DNA of 64,000 bases from Ceratothoa steindachneri (Eukaryota; Arthropoda; Malacostraca; Isopoda; Cymothoidae): NCBI GenBank assembly GCA_963969495.1, contig OZ018331.1, positions 147,097,845 through 147,161,844 on the forward strand, read 5' to 3'. The notes under the pieces were generated by a model. The model had not been told where the DNA came from and did no database searches. It was given only the letters and a program-made list of their open reading frames with translations. Below, piece by piece: positions 1 through 11,600 of this stretch; position 1 is the stretch's first letter, and every line of letters starts with the position of its first letter. The position numbers and the translations under genes are program-made.

Positions 1-72
1 TTCGAGGATCCAGAAAATGATTTTTGGAAAGAAAGGCTGAATGAAGAACAGTTGAAAGAAGGCGATAAATAA
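1..72 (+). CDS. possible C-terminal coding tail, truncated by window edge
   Basis: Frame 1 is open from the first base to a TAA at 70-72 and reads as an acidic, charged 23-residue tail (FEDPENDFWKERLNEEQ..., ending GDK). The composition is protein-like, unlike most of the surrounding AT-rich sequence, so this could be the last exon of a gene lying to the left. It is too short to assign to a family, and chance is a real alternative. Confidence 0.2.
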   Translation, partial: FEDPENDFWKERLNEEQLKEGDK

Positions 73-3000
73 ATGCAAAGATGAGGAAGAGTTAAACAGA
101 TTAAGGGAGAAAATGTAAACCTTGCTAGAATTAAAAAATAGGAAGTATTACGTCTAGTCTTTAGCTCCAGATCATGAAAAGCACATAAGAATGAGGCCGA
201 CAGCCCCGGCAGTTGGTCCGCTGAACGAGGGAAGGTGTCTAGGTCGTATCTTGCAACAACCAGGGATAGTGGAACCCTTTCTGAAGTACCCCCTCAGCAG
301 TGTTCCGGAACAGAGGAGAAAGCGGGTATGTTGGGCTGTGACGACGGGAAAGGGAATGATAGCGGTGTTGATATTGGCTATTTGCATGATAATGGGTGTA
401 GAGACACTTATTTCCAAGTAGACGGGGGCAATAAGTGCACCAAGACTCGAAAGTAAGGGCCTAGGTGCCATATTTTCCCTTCTACTCTCTTCCCCTACCT
501 CACCACTTTCTTGACTCTCTTTTTTGCCTTTTGAATTTTGATAATTTAAATCGATGAAAATAGGAGAAGTGAAAATGTGAGGAAGATGCATGGTAGAGGA
601 GAGACGAAAGGGGGAGACTACTAGAAGTGCTAGAAAACCGAGTAGGTGCGCAACTCTCCTCGGCCTGTCTCTGTGTGATGTCTTCATTGGTTGGATGGAG
701 ACGACTGAGGAGCTGAGGATGGGACGCTCCGTTTAGGGGGGAGGGGGTGTACCAAGCTACAGCCTTTAATAGGGCCTTTCATAAAGGGGGAAGGGGCGAC
801 TCTACAGCCCGGCCTGAGATACAAACGAGGAGTCCAATAATGGCACAGCCGAAAAATCTACCTCGGGTCAGACACCATCCAGCGACTAACTACACTGTGG
901 TGGTATGACCGGTGTACGCCGTGATACGCACACAGGCCTACTAGCCGACCAAAATTAAGGCTCCACCTGGGGATGGTTCTAAGAGTGCTTTACATACACA
1001 GTTCCTAGGCCAAGGAATATTCAAACATGGCTACAAAAATATACTTTCAGAGGACTAAAGATTACATATACATATAGGGCAAGTTAAATGGCAATGCAAT
1101 TAAATATTGACGGTTCACTGCTAAGATGATTAACACTATCAATTAAGTTTGAACCAAGGGATAAATAAATATATAATGATTTTACAATTATGCAAGTTCT
1201 AGAGCAAAAGGGATCCTTGACACGGTAAAGGTAGGAGGAGCGTGGCGAAGCGGGGATTAAATCCCTTTTACCTTGATGTGCGTCGAGTAGGACCAGGTAG
1301 GTAAGTTCGACTTTGAACTTGTGAGTGTCTTACGGGGCGCTCAATTTAATTTTAGGAAACTAAAGTGGATGGGGGCAGCTCTTATTCTTAAGAGACAAAC
1401 GGAGGGTGCTTCGGGGATGGCTTTTCCGATCCTTAAAATCCGAAGACATGGTGAGAAGGACTGAAGTGCGCCTAAAACTATCTCCACGAACAACACTGAG
1501 GGACGACTAGCTCGTCCTTGGCTCTTCAACAATCACTCAATTCTTCTCTGGACGAGAATGTAGTCGATTTCCTCTTGACTAACGAAGATGTTACTGGACG
1601 GCGGCTTCAGACACAATCTACATGTGAACTTTGAGGTGTCGAATATATACCCCAAAATTATCTAGAGATTCATCTCCAACTGACTTACTTAATTGCCTTG
1701 GGTCGCGAGAAGGTTCTATAGCGCAAAGTCGCGACACCCACTTAATGGTCTACCCATTGTTCTTATTTCGCAATATATAGGGCAGACGAATTTAGAGCTG
1801 TCAACGGCGAACTTGGAAAGTCAAGGGGGAAGGGGATTCCTTCGTTCGCTCATTCTTCCACATACACCTAATGTGACTTAACTTAAAACAGATGGAACGA
1901 GTTTGCTTATCAGCAGGACCGATGTTAACGAATGAAAAGATAAGAGACAACTACACAGACACAAACTCTCCTCAACGGCTTAAAGTTGGAGCCGAAAAGA
2001 ATTTAGGCGGTGAGGAGAATTCAGGCATTGTCGCCTCTGAGTATTAGAGGTCTCCACAAAAGACCCTTCTTTCTAGAACAAAGCGGGGGGGCATGTTCTG
2101 GAGTATAGCGCATTCTTCCAGAGGTTCAAAGTTCACCCAAGTCGTCTCCTTTTTCGAATTTTCGAGTTGTCCCACTACAAAAATCTTCGGGAAAAGATTT
2201 GTTTTAAATTATTAATACCCCCCCAGAAGACTCGGCCCATTCCCTCTCCCCCTAAGAATGGTAAATGTTCGTACCTTTGAGTTCAAGTTCATAAGAATAA
2301 ACCTCAGGCCATCGGCATTTAGGGGCGATGGGTTTATTTGAAACACGAGTTGCAAAGCCTAGTTCTCTTTCATTCCTTCTCACTTCTGTCTTATTTATTT
2401 TATGTTTATTTACTCTTTCATTGGTTTCCATGAATGCCTTTCACCTCCTCACTCGCTAAAATGCGCCACCCTTCGAGTTTGCTGGCTGCTTTAAAGGTAA
2501 ATCTAATCACTCTCATCCAACATAGAGACAATGCTTCCAGGATTAGAATATTTCCTTTCTAATTGCAATTCTTTATCCTCTTTTCCTTATACTTATCTTT
2601 CGCTTCTGACTTCGACCCTTTTTCTTTTCCCTTGAACTAACCTCGAGTGGATCTTGGGGTCTTTGCGGGCTCGTAATTCTTTAAGTGAAGATACCTTTGC
2701 CTTAATACGAACTTAATGGATATGAAACTGCCTTAACCCTTGGAAAAGATGATCCAATCTTTGTCTTGCCTCCATAAGTGAACCAACCGGTTACCCTACG
2801 GGCCTCATCGGAGAAAGAGAGAAAGAATAATGGATTGATTATTAGGAAGAATGGAAGCTATTATATCCAACAAGTTAAGTCAGTAAAGAACGGGCAGTAG
2901 AAAAAAATGGAGGAGAGTAAAAAAATAAGTGTAAAGGATTAATTTAATGAAGCTTTCAGCCATAAATACCCATGGAGTATCAGAAGTTGGAAAAATAATA

Positions 3001-3350
3001 CACATGAAGATTTTGAAGAAGAAATTGCACCTGAAATGTATTTCTTCAGTGTCTCTGTTTACGTATAAAGACTGGTTATATATTTGAAATTTGAGATGGA
3101 AAAATAGTTTATTTTTTTATTATTTCTAAAATTTCAGAACGTAAATTGTGCAAAGAGAAACAGAAACTCTAAGCTACAAACCTGAACCACATGTTTCGGG
3201 AGAGAAGAAGGCAAGAAGCGTGAATAAGGAAATAACAATGGGAAGAAAGGAGCTGTTATATATCACAGGCCCCAAATGGATCCAAGAATGACAAAACATG
3301 TCATTGTATTACAAATACTTATCAGAAGTGCCCAGAAGAAAACGGGGTTA
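73..3350. other. intergenic, no gene recognised
   Basis: I see no conserved protein motif on either strand here. Open frames up to 171 codons exist (for example 172-687 on the minus strand) but look like chance frames of mixed composition. About 700-2800 is less AT-rich than its surroundings and could be an unrecognised old repeat. The one structured item is a short dispersed repeat core at 323-381, listed separately. Confidence 0.5.
323..381 (-). repeat. core of a dispersed SINE-like repeat, copy 1
   Basis: The stretch reading gggtatgttgggctgtga... through gaatgatagcggtgttga recurs at 46773-46836 in the same orientation and, reverse-complemented, at 62292-62352. Only the core of about 60 bp is shared in this copy; no tRNA-like head can be seen beside it. 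The orientation is set by the 62.1 kb copy, which carries a tRNA-like head. Confidence 0.45.
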
Positions 3351-4660
3351 CCCACAAAAACGGGTCTGCACACACTTTATGTGATATATCCTTAATTCAT
3401 TAATTCACTAATCACCCTTAATTTGCATCACATGACAGAAGCAACGCGTCAACACAACTAGATCTTAATTGGAGCTCTAGCAAAGAATATACTGCGTCAA
3501 ACATTACTACAAGACAGGCTCGTTCAAGAAAGTGCAGGACACTTTCGTGCATCAGTTCGAATGTAAAAAAGCCTCCTCCAAGAGCAGAATTTAGGACTTG
3601 GTGGACCACTTCGAGAACTATGGGACAGTTGAGAACCTCAATGCAGCCAATGACAACCGCCCAAGCCATTCAAATGCCCCAGGAAGCGTCCAAAACGCTA
3701 TGTGCGCAAGCAAAGTCAGTCCCTCGGTATATCCCGTGAGACTTGCAGGAGAGTCCTAGTAATGGATGGAAAGGCATACCCATACGGAATACAGATGAAG
3801 CAGACCCTTACAGCCTCAGACAAGGAGCGGAGAAAGGCTATGACAGTCAAGATACTGGAGAAGATTCAGGAGATCCCAACTTTCTTTAACCTCCTTTGGA
3901 CCTCAAATGAAGCTCACTTTCATCTTTAAGTAAAGTTAAATTCGAAGACAAATGTCTTTTGGGGCACCTGCAGAACAAATTAGGTAACCACCAAGCCCCT
4001 ACACACTCCTACGTGCACGGTATGGACTGTAAATTTAGCCAGAGGGATCATTGGACCATTCTTCTTCGAGGAATCTGGCGCGACAGTGACAGTCACCAAT
4101 AAGCGATATGTTGAGGTCGTCAAAACCTTCAAGAGGGAGCTGCAGACCCTGTTCCCGTCGCTTATCGGGAATTTCTGGATCCAACAACATGGAGCAAGCT
4201 CTCACACCTCAAAACTGTCCCAAGAATGGCTGAAAGAGAAATTTGGTTGCCATGTGATCAGTTTCAAGACTGATTTTGAGTCAGCACTTCACAGCCCATA
4301 CCTTAGTCCCCCAGATTTCTTTCTCTGGGGCTACCTTAAAGACATAGTGTATGCAGTGAGACCCAGGATCATCACGGAACTCTAGGAAGCTATCAGGGAG
4401 TAGATCAGAGCCATTAGTCGGTCGGTTTGTAAGGACGTCATGGACAACTTTGTGCTGCACCTCAAGAAATGCACAGAGCTAAATGGAGGTCATCTCGAAC
4501 ACGTGCTCTAGAATTAGGAAGAAAAGTCCAAAGAAACTCATGTTTTGATATGATGTTTTTGAACACATTAAACTATTTATCGCCAAAGGTTCATTTAATC
4601 CTTGCAGAAAATTAAAAAAATTAGGCCTGTCGAAAAGTTGGGACCCGTTTTTTGGGGGGG
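3351..4660 (+). mobile_element. mariner-like DNA transposon, decayed, with both TIRs
   Basis: A transposase remnant is bracketed by matching inverted ends: cccacaaaaacgggtctgc on the left (3351-3369) and, on the right (4641-4660), ggacccgttttttggggggg, whose complement reads cccccccaaaaaacgggtcc. The span of about 1.3 kb is the usual mariner size. A TA dinucleotide precedes the left end, but the right boundary is blurred by a G run and a TA duplication cannot be fixed exactly. The element inserted into AT-rich intergenic DNA. Confidence 0.7.
3440..4511 (+). pseudogene. mariner-like transposase pseudogene
   Basis: This would have bound the element ends and cut and pasted them in the nucleus. 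In order I read an N-terminal helix-turn-helix region (about 3500-3660, with NYGTVENLNAANDNRPSHS), a second HTH/linker (SLGISRETCRRVLVMD, 3702 on), a DDE catalytic region split over two frames (3702-3929 and 4086-4385), and a tail with VMDNFVLHLKKCTELNGGH. Aligned to the family, the first catalytic Asp is Asn (AAT, 3906-3908) and the second is His (CAT, 4188-4190). The third, in the PPDFFLWGY block, survives, although the preceding SPD motif reads SPY. Stops at 3927 and 4383 and frameshifts around 3930-4085 confirm inactivation. Family assignment to Tc1/mariner is firm; the subfamily is not. Confidence 0.8.
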
Positions 4661-4875
4661 CGACCCTGTAACAGATGTCATTCTGAAATTCCAAATTTGG
4701 TACAAAGAAGTAACCCGTGACTGTCTCTTGGGTCAAAAGCCATTGATTCCTCTCCTTCGTTTTTGCCTTTGTCCTTGTCCTGGCGTGGCGTCTTTAATGG
4801 TTGTCTAATATTATTCGAGGCTTGTGTTATGTCTACGAAATTTGCTTTTTTTATTTTTTGAGAGGAAAGAGCGAA

Positions 4876-4909
4876 TTAATAGCCATTAGTAGGAATTAAT
4901 GGCTATTAA
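4876..4909. repeat. 13-bp-arm perfect hairpin
   Basis: Arms ttaatagccatta (4876-4888) and taatggctattaa (4897-4909) are exact complements around an 8-nt loop. It lies a little over 200 bp beyond the right end of the mariner. It may be a remnant of a small foldback element, or chance in AT-rich DNA. Confidence 0.5.
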
Positions 4910-5026
4910 AAGGAATTAAACATTCGGGGCATAGAGGAAGAACAGTAGACTGCATTGTATACGGTCGCTCGGTCATTTATTAATCCGCCGACATCAGAAG
5001 TGTATTTACATTGTAATATAACACTG

Positions 5027-5048
5027 ATCTTTTAAATATTTAAAAGAT
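5027..5048. repeat. 22-bp perfect palindrome
   Basis: The string atcttttaaat followed by atttaaaagat is self-complementary without a spacer. AT-rich palindromes of this size occur by chance in such DNA, so no function is proposed. Confidence 0.5.
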
Positions 5049-5699
5049 ACGAGTTAATAAAATATTTCTTGGTTCAAACATTAAAAACTTTTAGATGTGG
5101 AACCTACATACTTGTTTTATCAAAGAAAAACAAAGAATCTATAGACATTTTTATCCCCATCTTAATCAAGAAACCTTCATTTAATCCAGATTTGAAATAA
5201 AGAAAGATCTTGAGAATTTCATTTCATTAATCCTTGGTTATAAAATGGAATAAAAATAGTAAGCAGGAATATAATACAGGCTAAAGAAACAACAACTTTG
5301 GGAAAATTTTATAACCAAACCAACACAACCTAATTTACCAACAATATTTGATTGAAGGTAATCATCTATCAAAATCCTGTATATTTGAAATAGGAAACGG
5401 AAAAATTCTCTGGCTGTTTATTTACCTCAAAAATTTGGTGTCATCGGGTAAAGTACATCCATTGAAGGTTTAATTTCGTGATCGGCCAAATATGTTATTA
5501 CTTTATTATTATTCGTACCAATTGATCAATTATTCGAAAGTAATTCTTCCAAGGTTATTAGGTAAGGGGTTCACAACCGAAAGATGGAGCCACTGTAACA
5601 ATAACCAGGTCTACCGTCCAAAGTCGCGTGCTCTCATTTGTTATTACGACCTTCAAAACTTTCAATAATTCCTAGACTAACCTAGTGAGGACCTAGTTA

Positions 5700-5917
5700 A
5701 TCCTATCATTTGAAATAAAATGTAAAACAACATAAGGGTTTCAAATTTCGTTAGAATCTGTCGAATAGTTATAATTTTATTGCTAAAACAAAATAGTTCC
5801 TGGGATAATCTCGGAGGACTTTGTCAATTATATCATTCAAAAGAGAATGTAAAACCACATAAGGGTTTCAACTTTCGTTAGAATCAGCTGAATAGTTACA
5901 ATTGTATTACCAAAAGA
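5700..5917. repeat. direct tandem duplication, period 127 bp
   Basis: The segment containing tgtaaaacaacataagggtt (from 5721) recurs with substitutions from 5848 (tgtaaaaccacataagggtt). The similarity covers about 85-90 bp of each unit. It is an old local duplication with no visible coding content. Confidence 0.65.
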
Positions 5918-7061
5918 AAAGAAAAGCAAAAGAAGGACCGACCGACATAGTGAGATATAGAGTCGCGCGCGACTAAAAATGGGAACAGATAAAAAGTGTA
6001 GGGATAACAAAACTCCCATAACAAACCTCGTCATCTCTAAAAACAGGGTCACGGGAGTGTACTGTAAATAGCCAGATTAGTACTATCGACTATTTATTAA
6101 ATATTTACTGGATAGCTACTAGCCAAAACAGTTAATGTACCTAGCGGAAGGGAACAGAAATTAAGAAAAAACTTGGATTATTATATAATTTGAATAAATG
6201 AAGTTTTAAAACTTAATTAAGCAATAGATTTTACTCTTTTAAGTAAATAATAATAAATAATGGCAACATTTAATCCATTATTTTTAGCATTTTGGACAGG
6301 ACGGGTTTAGTACTACAACTACTAAGAAGAGGCTAATTTTAAAGTTTCAAACTAATCTAAATTAGTAATTTATTCGAGAAAATATATAAAATAGGAGGAT
6401 GAAAAAACACAAATTAACTCAGAAAAAAAGCAAAGAAAAGCAGAGCAGGAATAAGTTTTCTATTCAAAATATTTCCATTAATTGCTTCGTTAATCAGAGA
6501 AATCGGCTTTCTTAATCTGTATGGCAAGAATGGCACTAAAAATGGCACTCTATCCTTTTAATATATTCTATTGTTTAAGAATTAAAAGGTTCGCCAGGTT
6601 CCCCACACGGAGGTGGCAGACGAAGGATAGATATCTTTCTCTTTATATCATTGATACAAATGTAAATTGGAGCCAAGATTTGGGATTAAATTGGATTCAG
6701 TCCGATTGTGGGATTTTTAGAGAAGTGAATTGTCTTCTTTATATTCTTGGTCATTAAAACAGGGTAGTTCTTGATTCTTATTTATTCTTGTCTCTTCTCC
6801 TCATTCTTGCATTCCCCCTCCCCGATCTGCTCCTGATGGACATCTATAATTTGCTTCCTCGAACTCAATCGGCTCAAGGAATGGGCAGGAGTTTGTCTCG
6901 GGTCCGACGGAGAGAAGAGGGGCTGGAAAACTAACGACGTAACAGGTGGGAAAGGTTAGTAAAAGAGAGAAAGGGGGATAAAGAGAGAGAGGAAAGTTAG
7001 GTCTCTAACAAGGGAATGGTTACATCGTCGAGGTGGATAATTAGTCTTACTCTCTATTGAT

Positions 7062-7064
7062 CTA

Positions 7065-7099
<35 letters not shown>

Positions 7100-7100
7100 T

Positions 7101-7185
<85 letters not shown>
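7062..7185. repeat. (TC)n microsatellite abutting a LINE
   Basis: An interrupted TC/TATC start becomes a pure (TC)n run ending at 7185. The next base begins LINE reverse-transcriptase coding sequence in the plus direction. Because the LINE family itself ends in (TC)n, this tract may be the insertion target or the tail of an earlier copy. Confidence 0.9.
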
Positions 7186-7189
<4 letters not shown>

Positions 7190-8239
7190 GGATGACCGTT
7201 ACTAGCGAGGTGCCTCAAGGTTCTGTCCTGGGACCACTAATATTCATCATCTACGTAAAAGATATGGACGGTGACATGGTTGCCAAGATTTTTAAATTTT
7301 CCGACGATACCAAGCTTGGTATGAACGTTGCCAAGATGGAAATACTGCCCGCCTGCAGGAAGATCTTCAGGAGATTGGGGAGCAGTCGGACACGAGGCAA
7401 ATGCCTTTGAACGTAAACAAATGCAAAGTGATGCATATCCGCCATCGAAGTCCTCAATCACCCTATATCCTTAAGGGCACTGCTCTTGAATCTACTGACA
7501 CTGAGAAGGACTTGGGTGTAACAATCACTAGTGACCTCAAGTTCTCGAAACAGTGCAGTGAGGCGGAGAAAAAGGCCCAAAGGATGCTAGGCTACATAAA
7601 GCGCCAGTTTGGATATCGGAACAAGGCGATAGTACTGTGCCTGTACAACTCCCTCGTTCGATCGCACCTGGAGTATGCCGTACAATTTTGGAGTCCTTCA
7701 TTTTGAAAGGACATCGTGAGATTGGAACGCGTACAAGCCAGGGCAACCAAACTGATTCCCTCTATCAGACATAAAAGTTATAAAGATAGATTAAGCGAAT
7801 TAGATCTGTTCTCATTGGAAACCCGTAGACTGCATGTTCAGCTCATTGAAGTTTTCAAAATACTTCGAGGGTTCAACAATGTTGACTACAGGGATATTTT
7901 CACACTTGTTGAGAGCAGAACAAGAAATCACGGCTTCAAACTTGAACTGAAGCGTTACAACCGCAATCTGTGTGGAAATTTTTCACGTACAGTATCTGCA
8001 GTAGTTGGAACGCACTTCCAGTGGGAGTTGTCAACAGTGAATCTGTTGACCAGTTCAAGTCAAGACTAGACAGAGTCTTGAAGAATGGCCGTTTAAGGAC
8101 GTAAAGCATTTGAGCAGAGATGTGGCCTCTCGACTGCTAGTCCAAAGGTATCCTCATTGAATGGATCGTAAGGTCTTCTAGGGTACTTTCTTTCCTTGTT
8201 ACTTCTTGTTACTCCTTGTTACTCTCTCTCTCTTCCTCT
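7186..8239 (+). mobile_element. CR1-like LINE, 5'-truncated 3' half, with (TC)n tail
   Basis: The reading starts inside the reverse transcriptase at EVPQGSVLGPLIFIIYVKDM and continues through the catalytic FSDDTKLG block. Next come the LGVTITSDLKFSKQCSEA block, the LCLYNSLVRSHLEYAVQFWS block and ARATKLIPSIRHKSY. The C terminus is SVDQFKSRLDRVLKNGR, with a stop near 8102. Several frame changes (for example around 7400, 7705 and 8010) make it a pseudogene. The 3' end is three 10-mers, tccttgttac/ttcttgttac/tccttgttac (8193-8222), then (TC)n. The copy at 31.9-36.5 kb has the same protein blocks and the same terminus, so this is one family. RT enzymes of this type copy their RNA onto nicked chromosomal DNA. 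Confidence 0.8.
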
Positions 8240-8697
8240 GTAAAGAGACCTTGAAAGTATTCTTTCTGCATGCCAATAGCCGCAAGCCGATTCGCCATAG
8301 CATAGGACGGCTGAGAGATGACAATGGCGTGTTACGAAAGTCAAAACCAGACATCGCCTACGTATTGAACGGCTACTGCGCCTCCGTATTTACGAGGGAA
8401 GTTGACGGTCCAGCTCCGTGGCCGGGGGTTCACCTCGAAGAGGGCGAAAATTTATGCGAAATAGTCTTAGAGAGAAACGAAGTAGTAGCCATACTAGGAA
8501 ACCTTAACCCTTATAAGTCTCCAGGTCCGGATGGCTTTCTTCCTAGAGTCGTCCGAGAAGCTAGTGAAGAGGTCGTTCCACACCTCACCACCATTTTCAA
8601 CAAATCTTTGGAAACTAGAGAGGTTCCGTTAGACTGGAGAATAGCAGACGTAACTCCCATCTATGGGAATGGGGACTGCGAATGCCCGGGTAAATAA
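8236..8697 (+). mobile_element. CR1-like LINE, internal RT fragment, head-to-tail after previous copy
   Basis: Directly after the (TC)n tail of the previous copy, a new fragment of the same family begins at LCKETLKVFFLHANSRK, matching LCKENPKKFFLHLNSYK at 34.5 kb. One open frame of about 150 codons carries the pre-RT region and RT blocks 0-2 (NPYKSPGPDGFLPRVVREA, then VPLDWRIADVTPI). It stops abruptly after GDCECPGK, where the family continues with the NYRPISLTS block. Both ends are therefore missing, which ordinary 5' truncation does not explain; a later deletion at about 8697 is likely. Confidence 0.75.
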
Positions 8698-11600
8698 AAC
8701 TTTTGAAACTAAGTAGTTGCTTATTGTGTTGCCTTATGATGAATTAAACAATCAACCCAAATAGGGATGTTTAATCAAACTTTAATATTTGTGGGACAAA
8801 ATGAGATATATTCATAACAGAGCCAATTAGCTAATGTTACTTAAAGTATCACTTCAAATTTCTCTACTCTGCCTCTAAAATCATGCATGAAGCAATCTAT
8901 TTTGAGATATAATAAAGTTGTTACCTTTGAAAAATGAGAAATCCATACATCGTTAAGTAAAATATTTGTTTAGGGTGGTATTTATTCTATTTGGACCCGC
9001 TATAAAATCCCTACATGCCCCACACACTTTGCGATAACCTATGTTTTTTCCAGTTCCAGTATTATCCGGTTTTGTAACTTAAGTTCTTGATTTTCCTCTT
9101 AAAACTACTAGGAATGGCATAGAGAATATAAGAACCTGACAAATTTGTTTACTTTTAGTAATTAGCTCATTTTTATGCTTAAATTAACTTTGCATACAAA
9201 CATAAAAGGAGATTTTTGCAATTACAATTGCGAGTCAGAAAAGCGAGACGAGGCTGAGAGACAATGGAGATATTAGTTTTTTTATTTTCTGACTGAACTA
9301 AATAAATTTGGATTCCCTTTCAGAGATATTTTTAAATTTAAGCTCGGCTTTTTGCAAGAGACTGGGAACAACAGGGCATAAAGGGGGAGAACTTTCTTGT
9401 TGGTAAAAGTGAGTGAGAAACTCGAAAAGTCGAAGAAATATTTTGAAAAAAAGGGAGAGAAAGAAAGGGCGTTAGAGCAAAATTGCCTCAAACTTAATTG
9501 CTTGGAGAGTGAGAAAGACCTAATTAAGATCCCTAGGGATCGAGTTAGGGCAAAGTTAGCAATAAGACCACACACTTCATACGATCGAACAAAAGCTCGC
9601 CCCTCCTTGACCCAGGGGTTACTAATCGAACCCCCTTCTCGAGCGTTGGTACAAGCAAGGTCAGTTAAGACCTCTAAGAACTTCTTCCTCTGGTCAAAGA
9701 AATCGAAGGCTTTAATATTATTGAATGCGCTGATTCTCCAGAATCAAGAAAGAGGCTGTATTATGAAAACTCCTCGTTCCAAGGACAATGAAATACCTCT
9801 CTAATAAAATGACTTAATTAAAGGGAAAAATGAGGCAAGATCTGTTGATTTTTCACTACTTTTCACGATTTAAAACCACATAGATACAACTTAACTCGAC
9901 AGGCCAGAATTTACAATACACAGAGACATGTTTGAATAAAATAAACTTCCACTTTTACGACAAATTATTTTTCCCATTTTCGACATTATTATGACTATTA
10001 TTTGTTTCCATCTTTTCAGAAATTACTATTGTAATTAGTGAACATGTTTATAAGGCGAATTTCCCCCCCCCCCCCTCAAATTTCGGATTTTCAAAGGAGA
10101 CATATAGTTGGTCAATCTCAGGCTATACTGTAAGAAATAAAATTTATAGGAATCTTGGAATACTCTTTTCTTTCTTTAACAGAATTATAACTAAATTTAA
10201 AGAAAGGGTCAAAACATCATCAGGGTCAAAATCAGGTTTGTCTAGGACTTTTGAAGGATGTCCTGTGTTGGTCGAAGATCCATTTCAGCTCACCATGACG
10301 ATTATTAAGGATAAACTGGTTTGGTGCACTGTGTTTACACAAAATAGGAGTCACAATGGTGAATGTGTACACGTCCAAATCTATCTAGTACATATTTCAC
10401 GTTCTAAAATTAGTTCCCGGGTGGTTCTTGGACATCATTAGAGAACCACATTGAATAATCTCCTCGGTTAGATCATTCTAATAGTTAATAGGTTTTCCAT
10501 ATAAAGGTAATCAGTTGAAGTTTGTTCTGCGATTAGCCCACTTGACGTTGTCTGGCATAGATAAAATAACCAATGAGCATCGGCGAAGAAAATTATAAGA
10601 TTCTGATTATGAATACTCAACTTTTTGGACAGGTCTTCCCTCAAGGGCTGTTAACAGCAACTCTAAGAGTTAAAAAAAGTGATGATGAGAGGGTACACGG
10701 GTACTCAGCCTTCCGTTGTTCTTGATTTGGGATTCGAACGCAAGGCTGTGCGGAAGAGTGTCATATTCGAATTTATGTGCGTGTATGTCTTTTTCTACGA
10801 CCTTCAGCACCATGTAGTTGATTAGCACGTTTGTAGTTTACGATAATTATCCAATTGAAAACTACAAACGTGCTCCAAAGACCTGTCAAATGTATCCCTG
10901 CCGTAGAAAGGATACATGAATTTTTTATAGAAAAATTCGAGAATTCCACTAAAAAGTAACAAATTCTAAAAACAATAATTTGCAACGTTAGTACATGTCC
11001 ACTAAATATGACACTCAATAAGGTAATTCAATAATTTGTATAAGATTTTAGCACATAGAATAACCATATATATTATTGGAAAATACTCGTATTATAAATA
11101 CAGGTTAATATGCTCTCATATTTTAACGGATAATATCTTTTAAAAAATCTCGTAGAGGCTAGAGTATTTGATGCACATTAATGAGCTTCTCATGACCTCA
11201 GAGAGAACGTCAGATGTAATCACTGCTTAAATGGGGCTGCTAAATAATCTCAGTTGCCATGCATGTGCATGTTGCAGCATAAATGCAATAATAAATACCC
11301 TTTTTATTTTTAATGATGCATTTAATTTTTACTTTTGTTTTTGAATTATACAAATAGTCAAACTTTCTTTAACGTCTCTTCTTTTTTGGCACCTCTCTGT
11401 TTCATGGCATTGAAAGAAGCTCCGGAGGAGAGCTTTGGACCGCTACATACATATCTCTTCTGACCCCGCCCTAACTTCAACTAACCTATTAATTTGCGGC
11501 AGAAAGAAGAAAGACATTGGTTGCGGAATAGGGCAGAGTTTAGGAGAGTTGTGCCTCCCCCCTTCACCATCATAAATTAATATTCATTCGGGCTTTGTAC

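Larger units (their letters stand above)
4661..7061. other. AT-rich intergenic, no gene recognised
   Basis: No coding signal is visible. The stretch holds a perfect hairpin (4876-4909), a short perfect palindrome (5027-5048) and a 127-bp-period direct duplication (5700-5917), then mixed sequence leading to a TC-rich run. Confidence 0.5.

Noticed and set aside
172..687. 171-codon minus-strand open frame
   Set aside because: Mixed low-complexity composition, overlaps a dispersed repeat core, no recognisable domain and no splice or promoter context.
9397..9804. 135-codon lysine-rich open frame
   Set aside because: Begins at TTG rather than ATG, no homology recognised, composition reflects A-rich plus strand.
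10700..10745. gggattcgaacgcaaggctg as a tRNA B box (minus)
   Set aside because: No A box at proper distance and no cloverleaf.
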